Positions 24,868-33,509 are shown, counted from the stretch's first letter. The stretch: DNA of 64,000 nucleotides from Bordetella genomosp. 7 (GCF_002261265.1 NZ_NEVK01000001.1:419864-483863); one strand, 5' to 3'. Notes: generated by a model not told the origin, from the sequence alone. Made by a program: numbers and translations.

Positions 24868-24883
24868 AGTACTATTGAGTACT
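24868..24883. promoter_or_regulatory. AGTACT pair in the divergent control region
   Basis: AGTACT-ATTG-AGTACT lies between the alpA-like and ribbon-helix-helix genes, which diverge across 24789-24908. The same hexamer occurs inside the left and right arm repeats, at 22472 and near 26773, hinting at one shared DNA-binding protein. Confidence 0.5.
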
Positions 24884-24908
24884 GTGGAACATCGCGCAGG
24901 AGGAAAAT

Positions 24909-25523
24909 GTGGCTGATATGCAAAAAAAGCGCCCAATGGGCAGGCCGAAAAAGGATCCCCTAGAGAAAGGTGAGCAATTCAGCATCCGGCTTGGCACTGC
25001 CCGGAAAATGGAGTTGGAACTGCTGGCCCGAGATTTGGGCGTGTCCCTGTCGCAAGCGGTGGACTATGCGATCAAGCAACTGGGATCGACGCACCTTATC
25101 GACGGAGTGCCACTAGGCGACGCCGCACAGCGTGGGCTTTCACAGCTTCAACAGTTACTGCTACGCGGCCTACCGGTGCCGTCCGGGAAGGCGATCGATA
25201 TCGTGTTCTTAGCGCTAGCGCACGGATTGGCGAAGCGAAGCCCGGCCGCATTCAGAGCGCTGACGGTGCCCGAGTCGCTGCGCACCGACGAAGAAGTGTT
25301 CTTCATCCAGGCGGTTGAAGCCCTTCATCGGAGTGATGAAGGGCGGAAGGTTTTGGCGGCCTATATTGGGGCATCTCCGCCCGCGAATCTTGATGATTTG
25401 TTCTCAGAGGCGCGGCAGGCCATGGCCATCGGCGTCGATGCAGAAACGCTCGTCGAATTCAAATTGAACTCAGATGACCCGTTTAATGGGCTTAATACGG
25501 AGCCGTATGAGGGCGACCTATAG
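24909..25523 (+). CDS. Ribbon-helix-helix-like element protein
   Basis: 204 residues from the GTG at 24909, preceded by AGGAGG. The N-terminus has an AT-hook-like GRPKKDPLEKG, then QFSIRLGTARKMELELLARDLGVSLSQAVDYAI, a ribbon-helix-helix DNA-binding pattern. The remaining 140 residues are helical and acidic with no recognised domain (PVPSGKAIDIVFLALAHGLA, EEVFFIQAVEALHRSDEGRK). It faces away from the alpA-like operon and may be the element's repressor or a maintenance or defence factor. Its stop overlaps the integrase stop by 6 bases. Confidence 0.65.
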   Translation: MADMQKKRPMGRPKKDPLEKGEQFSIRLGTARKMELELLARDLGVSLSQAVDYAIKQLGSTHLIDGVPLGDAAQRGLSQLQQLLLRGLPVPSGKAIDIVFLALAHGLAKRSPAAFRALTVPESLRTDEEVFFIQAVEALHRSDEGRKVLAAYIGASPPANLDDLFSEARQAMAIGVDAETLVEFKLNSDDPFNGLNTEPYEGDL

Positions 25524-26675
25524 CGCCAGCTTCTCCAGCGCCGTAGCAGCTACGGTCTGCCGTAGGTGCCCGTAGTGCTTTTCGATCATTGCTACGCTGG
25601 TGCCGCTTACCTGGGCCACCGTGAGCAGATCCAGGCCACCTGCCACTAGGTCCGTAATCACCGAATGCCGAAGTGTGTAGGCCGTAGCTTCAGCGGGCAG
25701 CCCAGCCGCGAGCACTGCCGCCTTGATCGGATCTTTCCAGGCGTCCTTGTTCCAGCGCGCGCCATCGGCGCGGGTGAGCAAGGGAGCATCGGGGGCCTTG
25801 CCCTCGGTATGCTTGGCCAGAAAGTCGGCCGTAGCTCCCTGTAGGATCAGCTTGCGGTCCTTTCCCGCCTTGTCTACCCCAATGCGCAGGGACTTTAGGC
25901 GGGTGTTGTAGTCGCCAGCATTGAGGCCCGCCAGAGCGCCGGGCCGAAGCGGTAGCAGGGCCAAGCCGCGCAGTAACTCCGCCACGTCCGGCGCGGCATT
26001 CTGGATCAGGGCGCGCCGTTGGTCGCGGTCCAGGTATATATCCCGACGTCGCGTTGCCCCCTTGATCGGCTTCAGGGCCTCCCGCCATGCAAAGTCTGTC
26101 GTCACCTTGCCTTCAGCAAAGGCGTGGTTCAGAGCGGCGCGCAAGGCCGTCAGATCGCGGTTAATCGTGTCCAGAGCGCGTTTTCTCTGCTCCCCCTTGA
26201 CCACCACGGGGGTATCCATCAATCGCGTTCTGTAGCCCTTCACGTGGTCGCGGGTCAGTTTTTCGAGCTCGACCTTGGCAAGTGGGGTAGGGTCTACCCA
26301 GCGCTTAAACCTGCCTTCGATATCGTTGGCCGGGGTATCGCCCTTCTCACGGCGCACATGGTCCACGTAGTCCTGGCAAATCTTTCCCACGGTGGCGCGG
26401 CCGGTGCTGCCGCCCTTGTTAAGGTGTGAGAACCAGGCTCGGGCCTGCTCGGTGGCCCGGTCGAATCGCTCGTAGGCGGGGTACTCATCAAGGCTGCCCA
26501 GCGACTTGGACGGCTGCTTGTCGCCGTCGCGGTATCGCGCTAGCCAAGTCCCCGCACTGTCGGCGGCCATCTTGCGGAATCCGACATAGCAGCCGGTTGA
26601 GATTTTGTGCCAGTAGGGCGCCCGGCGCGGCTTGATGCGCTCGCGGGCAGAGACGGAATCGATCTTGGTAGCCAT
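25518..26675 (-). CDS. int: Tyrosine-type integrase
   Basis: 385 residues from ATG 26675, the size of P4/phage integrases. The N-terminus holds a DUF4102-like or arm-binding region, the core-binding domain spans about 100-190 (VGKICQDYVDHVRREKGDTP), and the catalytic domain about 210-385. Visible catalytic residues: Arg I in LALLPLRPGALAGLNAGDY, Arg II in TAYTLRHSVITDLVAGG (Tyr stands where many relatives have His), and the nucleophile Tyr in MIEKHYGHLRQ. It inserts the element into tRNA-Val. Start codon at 26675 lies beside the right arm repeats (26694-26714). Confidence 0.94.
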   Translation of the reverse strand: MATKIDSVSARERIKPRRAPYWHKISTGCYVGFRKMAADSAGTWLARYRDGDKQPSKSLGSLDEYPAYERFDRATEQARAWFSHLNKGGSTGRATVGKICQDYVDHVRREKGDTPANDIEGRFKRWVDPTPLAKVELEKLTRDHVKGYRTRLMDTPVVVKGEQRKRALDTINRDLTALRAALNHAFAEGKVTTDFAWREALKPIKGATRRRDIYLDRDQRRALIQNAAPDVAELLRGLALLPLRPGALAGLNAGDYNTRLKSLRIGVDKAGKDRKLILQGATADFLAKHTEGKAPDAPLLTRADGARWNKDAWKDPIKAAVLAAGLPAEATAYTLRHSVITDLVAGGLDLLTVAQVSGTSVAMIEKHYGHLRQTVAATALEKLAL

Positions 26676-26693
26676 GGGGCCAGACTATACCGA

Positions 26694-26714
26694 GTACTCA
26701 AAAAGTACTCAAAA
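26694..26714. repeat. Right inner direct repeat, possible integrase arm site
   Basis: Same 21-base sequence as 16896-16916, same orientation, between the integrase start and attR. It also overlaps the place where the integrase promoter must lie, so binding could autoregulate int. Confidence 0.7.
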
Positions 26715-26808
26715 TCTTCTGGTATTTCCCGATACCTCGGCGAACAAGAAACGCCGCTTTCCCCAGGGAAAAAGTACTTTTTCGTATTTCCTGGAACTCC
26801 AGAATCTC

Positions 26809-26860
26809 GCCTTCACACGGCAGGGGTCACAAGTTCGAACCTTGTACCACCCACCAGGAT
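26809..26860. repeat. attR, 52-bp attachment core
   Basis: Exact copy of 16793-16844. It is the original 3' end of tRNA-Val, left as a fragment by integration; there is no 5' half, so it is not a functional tRNA. Confidence 0.92.
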
Positions 26861-26872
26861 TCCCAAAGCACC

Positions 26873-26906
26873 AAGGGCTTAGCCGTTATGGCTAGGCCCT
26901 TGGTGT
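26873..26906 (+). terminator. Displaced tRNA-Val terminator
   Basis: AAGGGCTTAGCC - GTTAT - GGCTAGGCCCTTGG then TGTTTTG. A hairpin closely like that at 16857, with different loop and tail. Confidence 0.75.
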
Positions 26907-27238
26907 TTTGCGGCACGCGTACCGATATCTCCTGATTTCTCGATCTTCCGAACAGCTGCCAAGTCCCGCCAGTGATTCTCGCGCTGGCAGTGTTTCGTCG
27001 CGCGTACGCTCTGGCCTTGTCGTGACGGGATCGGATAGGGCGATGTGGATTGCCGTTGCGGCGTTGGGCCAGGCCTGCGTGCCGGCTGTTGGCCTACAGC
27101 TTGGCGCCCATTTGCAACAAAACAAAATTATTACAAATAAATAAAAATGTTTTGTATATCATAGATGCAAATTTGGATGGGGTGGGCGATGGCGATGCTG
27201 CCTATAAGAACAATCGCCTTGGCCCCGGGGAGAGTCAA
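26907..27238. other. Promoter region of the chemoreceptor, no gene
   Basis: 332 bases without a supported gene. The part 27111-27175 is strikingly AT-rich for this genome and probably holds the promoter (TTACAA at 27131 with TATATC at 27155 is a possible pair). No sigma-28 type box was found with confidence. Confidence 0.5.
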
Positions 27239-28921
27239 ATGCGCGTCAATCTGCCGGTTACCCAGCATAGCTACGAGTTCCCTCCTGACCAGACCTTGGT
27301 CTCGATTACCGATCTGAAGGGACGCATTACTTATTGCAATGCCAATTTCGCCGAGGTAAGCGGCTATTCGCGCGCTGAACTGATTGGGCAGCCGCATAAC
27401 CTGGTGCGCCATCCCGACATGCCGGAAGAGACGTTCCGCGACATGTGGGCAACGATCCAATCGGGCGCGCCCTGGACGGCGCTGGTGAAGAACCGTCGCA
27501 AGAACGGCGACTACTACTGGGTGCGCGCCAATGCCACGCCGTTGCGACGCGGCGAGCAGATCGTGGGGTATCTGTCGGTGCGTACGCACGCGCCGCAACA
27601 CGAGGTCGACGAAGCCGAGGCGCTGTACGCCGCAATGCGCGAGGAAGCCGCGCAGGGCCGGCGCGTACACGTGTTGCAGGGCGGCGTGCTGCGCGAACGC
27701 AGCCTGTCGGGCCGCCTGCGGCGCGTGTTTTCGCTGGGCCTGCGGGCGCAGATCGTGCTGGCCGCGGGGTTTGCCGCCGCCGCCACGCCGCTTGCCTACT
27801 TTGTGGCCAAGCCCTATGGCGCGCCCGCATGGGTGCCGCTGCTGGCCGGATTGCTGGGGGCGGCCCTGGCCGCGCATCACCTGGTGCGCGTCGTGGTCCG
27901 TCCGCTGCGCGACGTGATAGGCACCGCGAATATCCTGGCCGCGGGCGATCTTACCCAGCATGTCCGGGTCAATGGCAAAGACGAGCTGGGCCGGCTGCAA
28001 TTGGCCCTGGCGCAGCTGGCGGTATCCGTGCGCACCGTGGTGCGCGACGTGCGCGAGGAAGTCGTCAATCTGCGCGGGGGCGCGCAAGAGATCGCCAGCG
28101 GCAACCATGACATGTCGGCACGCACCGAGGCGCAGGCGGCCAGCCTGCAAGCTACCGCGTCGGCCATGGATGAAATCAATCACGCCGCGCGGCAGACCAA
28201 CAGCATGGCCGAATCCGGCGCGGACCTGGCGCGCGAGACGGTGGGCGCGGCGCAGCGCAGCCACGATGCGGTACAGAATGTGGTGGCGACGATGCACGAG
28301 ATTTCTCAGGCATCGCAACGAATCGCCGACATCATCCAGGTCATTGAAGGCGTGGCGTTCCAGACCAATATCCTGGCGTTGAACGCCGCGGTCGAGGCCG
28401 CCCGCGCCGGCAGCCATGGCAAGGGGTTCGCCGTCGTGGCCAGCGAGGTGCGCGCGCTGGCGCAGCGCACCAGCCAGGCGGCCAAGGAAATCCGCGACCT
28501 GATCCACGAATCGGGCGAACGGGTGCAATTGGGCGAGCAGCGGGCCGGCGAGGCGAGCATGCGCATGGACGAGGCCATGGGCGCCATCGAGCGTGTCATG
28601 CACTCGCTGGAGCGCATCAACGATGCAAGCCAGGAGCAGGCCGCCGGTATCGGCCGGGTGAACACGTCGGTCACTCAGCTTGATGACATTACCCAGCAGA
28701 ATGCCGCCATGGTCGAAGAATTGGCGGCGGCCGCCAGTTCACTGAACGAGCAGGCCAGCGTTGTGCATGACACGATACGCGTGTTCCGCCTCAGCGACCG
28801 GGACGTTTCGCTGGCCGAGGTCGATGCCGTGGAGTTGCGCAGGCAGAACCGCGCACTGGCGGACGCGCAGGCCGGGCAGGCTGCCGGCGAGTCGCCCAAA
28901 CTCAAGCTGCTGGCTGCCTGA
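27239..28921 (+). CDS. Aer-like methyl-accepting chemotaxis protein with PAS domain
   Basis: 560 residues from ATG 27239 (GGGGAG upstream). A cytoplasmic N-terminal PAS domain (about 15-120: [52 protein letters not shown]) is followed by two adjacent membrane helices with no periplasmic domain (about 165-210), a HAMP region ([19 protein letters not shown]) and the signalling domain with the conserved hairpin tip [20 protein letters not shown] and [20 protein letters not shown]. It probably senses redox or energy state (FAD in Aer) and signals to CheA/CheW, which are not in this window. Confidence 0.92.
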   Translation: MRVNLPVTQHSYEFPPDQTLVSITDLKGRITYCNANFAEVSGYSRAELIGQPHNLVRHPDMPEETFRDMWATIQSGAPWTALVKNRRKNGDYYWVRANATPLRRGEQIVGYLSVRTHAPQHEVDEAEALYAAMREEAAQGRRVHVLQGGVLRERSLSGRLRRVFSLGLRAQIVLAAGFAAAATPLAYFVAKPYGAPAWVPLLAGLLGAALAAHHLVRVVVRPLRDVIGTANILAAGDLTQHVRVNGKDELGRLQLALAQLAVSVRTVVRDVREEVVNLRGGAQEIASGNHDMSARTEAQAASLQATASAMDEINHAARQTNSMAESGADLARETVGAAQRSHDAVQNVVATMHEISQASQRIADIIQVIEGVAFQTNILALNAAVEAARAGSHGKGFAVVASEVRALAQRTSQAAKEIRDLIHESGERVQLGEQRAGEASMRMDEAMGAIERVMHSLERINDASQEQAAGIGRVNTSVTQLDDITQQNAAMVEELAAAASSLNEQASVVHDTIRVFRLSDRDVSLAEVDAVELRRQNRALADAQAGQAAGESPKLKLLAA

Positions 28922-28964
28922 GCGGCGCTCGCCCCGCAGGCCGGTCGGGCCGGCGCGACTAAGG

Positions 28965-28990
28965 GTGCAAGGCGCAACGCCTTGTGCTTT
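28965..28990 (+). terminator. Terminator after the chemoreceptor
   Basis: CAAGGCG - CAA - CGCCTTG stem extended by three weaker pairs, then CTTTCGT. Short T-run, so moderate strength. Confidence 0.55.
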
Positions 28991-29009
28991 CGTCATTACA
29001 TGGGCGGGG

Positions 29010-29918
29010 TCAAGGCAGCGCCGCCACATTGCCCCCGGCGCCGTGCCGGTAGGCGCGCTGCGCATCCCGTATGAAATCGCGCACGGCGGTTTCATAGACC
29101 GCGCCGCTGCGCACCGATCCGGAGTGCGAAGCCCCGTCGATTTTCACCAGGCGCTTCAGGTCGGGCGGCACCTTCAGCGCGGCCTCGAAAAGTTCGTCGC
29201 TCATGGTGTGCGGCACCACGCGGTCGGCAGTGCCGTGCATCAGCAGCATCGGCGTCGTCAGCGTGGCAAGCTTCTCGACGGACGCAAATGGCTGGGTCAC
29301 CAACAGGCTGGCGCCGGGCAGCTTGCCCCATTTCAGGGTGCCCAGCATGGCGGCGATGCTGGTGAAGCTGGACTCGACGATCAGGCCGGCGAAGGGTGGC
29401 ATGTCGGGGCGGGCGGCCAGGCCGATGGCGATGGCGCCGCCCAGGCTGTGGCCGTACACGAAGCGCCGGGCCGGATCCGGCTGGCGGCGCGCCAGTTCCT
29501 GCAGGGCCGCCGCGGCGTCTTCGCTGGCGGTTTCTTCGGAAGGCAACAGGGGCGTGGATTTGCCAAACCCCCGGTAGTCGATGGCCAGCACCGAATAGCC
29601 CATGCGCGTCCAGCTTTCCATGCGGAAGGCGCTGCCGTTCAGGTTCCAGCGCGCGCCATGCAGATACAGCACCGTGGGTGCGTCGCCCTGCGGATGCTGC
29701 CAATACCAAGCATGCACCTTGTCGCCGCCGGGCAAGGGCAGATCGAAGATCTGCGTGCCGGCGGGCGGCTCGCGCCACCAGCGCTGCTGTTCGGTTTCCG
29801 GCGAGAAGATGGCGTGTCGCTGCCAGGCGTCGAGCTGCGTGCAGCCAACCACGCTGGCGGTGGCGAGCAAGGCGGCTCCGAGCAGGCGGCGCAGGGATAG
29901 ACGTGGCAGCAAGGGCAT
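29010..29918 (-). CDS. Alpha/beta hydrolase, lipoprotein-like
   Basis: 302 residues from ATG 29918. The N-terminus is a lipoprotein signal (RRLLGAALLATASVVGCTQL). The hydrolase fold follows: LYLHGARWNLNGSAFR (oxyanion area), the nucleophile elbow FVYGHSLGGAIAIGL, the Asp in LLMHGTADRVVPHTMSDELF and the His in IDGASHSGSV. Similar to BEM46/abhydrolase proteins at the inner or outer membrane; the substrate is unknown. It follows the LysE gene by 53 bases on the same strand. Confidence 0.87.
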   Translation of the reverse strand: MPLLPRLSLRRLLGAALLATASVVGCTQLDAWQRHAIFSPETEQQRWWREPPAGTQIFDLPLPGGDKVHAWYWQHPQGDAPTVLYLHGARWNLNGSAFRMESWTRMGYSVLAIDYRGFGKSTPLLPSEETASEDAAAALQELARRQPDPARRFVYGHSLGGAIAIGLAARPDMPPFAGLIVESSFTSIAAMLGTLKWGKLPGASLLVTQPFASVEKLATLTTPMLLMHGTADRVVPHTMSDELFEAALKVPPDLKRLVKIDGASHSGSVRSGAVYETAVRDFIRDAQRAYRHGAGGNVAALP

Positions 29919-29971
29919 GAAGGATGTGACCGGCGGCGGGCCGCCGGGTTCCCGCTGCCGATGCCGGCGGT

Positions 29972-30604
29972 TCAGGCCAGTGCCAGCAAGTCCTGCGCGA
30001 CAGGGTACAGCGAAGCCACCAGCAGCAATGCCATGGAGATATTGAAGGCCCGGATGGCGCGAGGATGGTGCAGCAACCTTTGCAGCGCCGTGCCAAAGGC
30101 CGTCCAGACACCGATGCTGGGCAGGTTCACCACGCAGCATACCGCGGCGGCCAGCGCCAGGTTCCAGTAAAAGCCAGCCTGTGGAGTATAGGTGGCGATC
30201 ACGCCCACCGCCATGACCCAGGCCTTGGGGTTGACCCACTGGAACAGGGCAGCCTGCAAGAAAGTAAAAGGCCGGCCGCGCTGGCTGCCGCCTTCCATGG
30301 GCCCCGAGCCCGCGATTTTCCATGCCAGGTACAGCAGATACAGCGCGCCTGCGTACTTCAGCACCGTATACAGCCACGGCAGCTGGCCGAACAGGGTGCC
30401 CAGCCCCAGGCCGACCAGCACCAGCATCAGCGTAAAGCCCAGGTTCACGCCCAGCATGTGGGGGATGGTGCGCCTGAAACCGAACGTCAGGCCCGAAGAT
30501 GCCAGCATGATGTTGTTCGGGCCGGGCGTGATGGAACTTACCAGGGCAAACATGGCCAGCGGGCCCAATACGGCCCAGGTTGACTCAGGCAGTAATGGCG
30601 TCAT
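29972..30604 (-). CDS. LysE-family amino acid exporter
   Basis: 210 residues, six predicted membrane helices. FALVSSITPGPNNIMLASSG is the LysE/RhtB signature, then FRRTIPHMLGVNLGFTLMLV, and QAALFQWVNPKAWVMAVG. It exports an amino acid or derivative; the substrate is unknown. Its start overlaps the stop of the EamA gene (ATGA), so both are one operon divergent from the MocR regulator. Confidence 0.92.
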   Translation of the reverse strand: MTPLLPESTWAVLGPLAMFALVSSITPGPNNIMLASSGLTFGFRRTIPHMLGVNLGFTLMLVLVGLGLGTLFGQLPWLYTVLKYAGALYLLYLAWKIAGSGPMEGGSQRGRPFTFLQAALFQWVNPKAWVMAVGVIATYTPQAGFYWNLALAAAVCCVVNLPSIGVWTAFGTALQRLLHHPRAIRAFNISMALLLVASLYPVAQDLLALA

Positions 30605-31506
30605 GACGCCCTCCGCACGATGGCGCGCCGCCCGCCGGCAATGATGAAGACCACGGCCAGCGCAAAAATGTAGGTCAGGGGGTCGACGCTTTCATTGAAG
30701 AACAGCGCCGCGGCCACCACCGTCATGAAAGGCTGCAGCAATTGCACCTGGCCTACCTTGGCGATGCCGCCCACCGCCAGGCCCCGGTACCAGGCGAAAA
30801 ACCCCAGGAACATCGAGCCGAATGCCAGGTATGCGAAGGAAGCGGCCACGGGCAGCGAAGGCCACGGCGCGCGGGCAGCCATCCACGCCACGGGTGCGGC
30901 GATCACGGGCGCACTGACGACCAGCGCCCAGCAGATGGTGCGGGCGCCACCCAGCGTGCGCGCGACGCGGCCGCCCTCGGCATAGCCCAGGCCGCCCAGC
31001 AACACAGCCACCAGCAGCCACAGATCGCCGGTTTGCAGACTGCCATGGCCTTGCCGCAACGCGTAGCCCATTACCAAAGCGGCGCCCCCCAGCGCCCATA
31101 TCCAGAACTTGGCCGAAGGGCGTTCGCCCGTTCGCCACGCGGCAAAAGCCGCAGTAGCCAGTGGCAGCAACCCGTTGAAGACGGCGCCGTGAGCGGCCGG
31201 TACCGTTGCCATGGCCAGGGTAGAGGCCAGGGGCCATCCCACTACGATGCCCGCCGCGGCCAGCACAACGCCGGACCACTCATGGCCGCGTGGCAGGCGG
31301 CTGCGAGTAAGCCACAACAGCAGGGCTGCCGGCACGGCCGCCAGCAAGGCCCGGCCCAGGCCGATCAAGGCTGGCGACAGCTCGGTGACGGCTACCCGAG
31401 TCATGGGCAGCGTCAGGGAAAAGACCAGCACGCCCAGCAGGCCGTAGCCATAGCCCTCCAGTGGTGCTGCAGGGGCGGACGGCGCAATAGCGGTAGGGCG
31501 CGACAT
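30601..31506 (-). CDS. EamA-family (DMT superfamily) transporter
   Basis: 301 residues with ten membrane segments in two EamA repeats (YGLLGVLVFSLTLPMTRVAV, and the second with SLPVAASFAYLAFGSMFLGFFAWYRGLAVGG). A metabolite or amino acid exporter. First gene of the EamA-LysE operon, divergent from a MocR regulator 124 bases away that most likely controls it. Confidence 0.9.
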   Translation of the reverse strand: MSRPTAIAPSAPAAPLEGYGYGLLGVLVFSLTLPMTRVAVTELSPALIGLGRALLAAVPAALLLWLTRSRLPRGHEWSGVVLAAAGIVVGWPLASTLAMATVPAAHGAVFNGLLPLATAAFAAWRTGERPSAKFWIWALGGAALVMGYALRQGHGSLQTGDLWLLVAVLLGGLGYAEGGRVARTLGGARTICWALVVSAPVIAAPVAWMAARAPWPSLPVAASFAYLAFGSMFLGFFAWYRGLAVGGIAKVGQVQLLQPFMTVVAAALFFNESVDPLTYIFALAVVFIIAGGRRAIVRRAS

Positions 31507-31572
31507 AGAGAGTGATACCGGGGAACAGGCTTGCGGGTTGAGAAGGTTTCTGCCACTCTACGCAAATTGGTC

Positions 31573-31588
31573 AGTACAGTACCGGTAC
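31573..31588. promoter_or_regulatory. MocR-type operator candidate
   Basis: GTACCGGTAC (31579-31588) is a perfect palindrome preceded by a direct half CAGTAC (31572-31577). It lies midway between the divergent EamA and MocR genes, where MocR regulators bind. Confidence 0.6.
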
Positions 31589-31630
31589 ACTTTTCCATAT
31601 CAGCTTGAATACTGGCCTGGTAAAACCGCC

Positions 31631-33091
31631 ATGACAGTCGCAACTTCCTCCGATGTGCCCGTGGGCTGGCGCCCCGTGCGCCAGGCCGACGCCACGCTGG
31701 TGACGCAGTTGGCCGACGACGTGGCGCGCCGCATCGATGATCAGGGTCTGCGGCCCGGCACCCGGCTGCCCTCCATCCGGAAAATGGCGCAGCAGGCCGG
31801 CGTAAGCCGTTTTACCGTGGTCGAGGCCTACGATCGCCTGGTGGCCCGCGGGCTGGTGCAGTCCCGCCGTGGCGCGGGTTTTTTTGTACGCGCGCGGCGC
31901 GGCCCGCTGGCGCCCGTGGCGGGCAGCGGCCCGGCCGGCAACACCGGGTTGGCGCCGCCGGCCCGTATCGACGTGGCGTGGTTGCTGCGCAGCATGTTCC
32001 GCGAGCCCTCGGCCCTGGCCATGCCGGGCGGCGCAGGGCTGCTGCCGGCAGACTGGCTCGATCCCGACATGGTCGCGGCTGCGGTACGCGCCGTGGGCCG
32101 CTCGGTGCGCGGACAACTGGTGTCTTATGGGTCGGAGCTGGGCTATGGCCCGCTGCGCCAGCAACTCGCGTCGCGGCTGCAGGCCGAGGGCGTGCCGGCG
32201 CACCCCGACCGCAACTTGCTCACCACCAACGGCGTCACACACGGGCTCGACCTGATCGCCCGCCACCTGGTGCGCCCGGGCGACGCAGTGCTGGTCGAAG
32301 ACCCGGCGTGGTTTGTCATCTTCGGCCGGCTGGCCGCGTTTGGCGCCAGGCTGGTCGGCGTGCCGCGCTGGCCCGACGGTCCGGACCTGCAGCAGCTCGA
32401 CCGCCTGGCCGCGCTGCACAAGCCGCGCCTGTTCATCGTCAATACGGCCGTGCACAACCCCACGGGCCACACGTTGTCGGCGGGCGCCGCGTACGACATC
32501 CTGCGCCTGGCCGAGCGGCATGATTTCCTGGTGGTGGAAGATGACACCTATGGCGAACTGCACCCCGGCGGGGCCACAAAGCTGGCCTCGCTCGACCGGC
32601 TGAACCGCGTGATACTGGCCGGGGGGTTTTCCAAGATGCTCGCCGCCAGTCTCAGGGTGGGTTACCTGGCGGCCAACGAAGAACTGGTGCGCAAGCTGGC
32701 CGACCTGAAAATGCTGGCCGGCCTGACCACGCCTGAACTTGGCGAGCGGGTGGTGCACCGGGTGCTGGTCGAAGGCCAGTACCGCCGGCACATCGAACGC
32801 GTGCGCGCGCGCGTCAACACGGCACGCCAGCGATGCCTGGCGGCGCTGGCCGGCCTGGGGGTGTCCGTGCGTCACGAGCCTCACGCAGGCATGTTCGTGT
32901 GGGCCGATTGCGGCCGCGACTCGGAAACCCTGGCGCGTGCTGCGGCCAGCCGGGGCTTGCTGCTGGCGCCAGGCAGCCTTTTTTCGCCCGCGCAGGCGCC
33001 CTCGACGATGATGCGGTTCTCGGTGGCCATGGTAGACACTCCGGGCATCTGGGATGCCCTGGCCGACGTCCTGGCCGAGCCGGGCAATTGA
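31631..33091 (+). CDS. MocR-family regulator (GntR winged helix + aminotransferase domain)
   Basis: 486 residues from ATG 31631. The N-terminal GntR domain (about 20-90: [41 protein letters not shown]) is fused to a class I aminotransferase fold (about 120-480) with NTAVHNPTGHTL, DDTYGELHPGG and the PLP-binding Lys in AGGFSKMLAASLRVGYL. Such proteins sense PLP or an amino acid and activate or repress the neighbouring operon, here EamA-LysE. Confidence 0.94.
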   Translation: MTVATSSDVPVGWRPVRQADATLVTQLADDVARRIDDQGLRPGTRLPSIRKMAQQAGVSRFTVVEAYDRLVARGLVQSRRGAGFFVRARRGPLAPVAGSGPAGNTGLAPPARIDVAWLLRSMFREPSALAMPGGAGLLPADWLDPDMVAAAVRAVGRSVRGQLVSYGSELGYGPLRQQLASRLQAEGVPAHPDRNLLTTNGVTHGLDLIARHLVRPGDAVLVEDPAWFVIFGRLAAFGARLVGVPRWPDGPDLQQLDRLAALHKPRLFIVNTAVHNPTGHTLSAGAAYDILRLAERHDFLVVEDDTYGELHPGGATKLASLDRLNRVILAGGFSKMLAASLRVGYLAANEELVRKLADLKMLAGLTTPELGERVVHRVLVEGQYRRHIERVRARVNTARQRCLAALAGLGVSVRHEPHAGMFVWADCGRDSETLARAAASRGLLLAPGSLFSPAQAPSTMMRFSVAMVDTPGIWDALADVLAEPGN

Positions 33092-33161
33092 TATGCCCGG
33101 CGCCGGCGGAAGACATATACTGTTCCTCTGTTCTAATAAGCTACATCACCAAGGAACCGCC

Positions 33162-33509
33162 ATGGCCGACGTCCCGATCAAGCCACTGACCGACAAATTC
33201 GCTGTTGCGCCGCAGCTCACGCCCGAAGACATGGCGGGCGTCGCCGCCGCCGGATACAAAAGTGTAATCATCAACCGCCCCGATTACGAAGGCGGGCCCG
33301 ACCAGCCTACGGCTGCCGACGTCGCACGCGCGGCGCGCGAGGCGGGGCTGCAGGTCGAGTACCAGCCGGTCATCGGCAGCGCAATGACCGCCGACGATGT
33401 GGCGCGCTTTGCAGAACTGCTGCGCACGATGCCGGGCCCCGTGCTGGCGTATTGCCGCACCGGCACCCGATGCACTAACCTTTTCGTCGCGTCGCAACAG
33501 TTGTCTTGA
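33162..33509 (+). CDS. DUF442 / TIGR01244-type phosphatase-like protein
   Basis: 115 residues from ATG 33162 with AAGGA upstream. LTPEDMAGVAAAGYKSVIIN, DQPTAADVARAAREAGLQVEY and the C(X)4R loop LAYCRTGTRCTNLF are those of the BLH/DUF442 family, a small dual-specificity-phosphatase-like fold often linked to sulfide or sulfur-transfer genes. No such partner is adjacent here. Substrate unknown. Confidence 0.87.
   Translation: MADVPIKPLTDKFAVAPQLTPEDMAGVAAAGYKSVIINRPDYEGGPDQPTAADVARAAREAGLQVEYQPVIGSAMTADDVARFAELLRTMPGPVLAYCRTGTRCTNLFVASQQLS

Larger units (their letters stand above)
16793..26860. mobile_element. Integrated phage-like element (about 10 kb) in tRNA-Val
   Basis: Bounded by the exact 52-bp repeats and carrying a tyrosine integrase at the right end. 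About 15 genes, mostly on the minus strand: an AlpA-led operon of small overlapping genes, a putative replication protein with iteron-like repeats, HK97-type capsid, tail chaperone with frameshift, and tape-measure protein. Terminase, portal, protease, connectors, fibres, holin and lysin are absent. It could be a deletion-reduced siphophage prophage or a satellite-like element; the tight, intact regulatory/replication operon and intact att sites argue that the integration and replication parts at least are maintained. Confidence 0.92.

Noticed and set aside
26809..26860. Second tRNA gene at the right end of the element
   Set aside because: Only the 3' half (from the anticodon stem) is present; it is attR.
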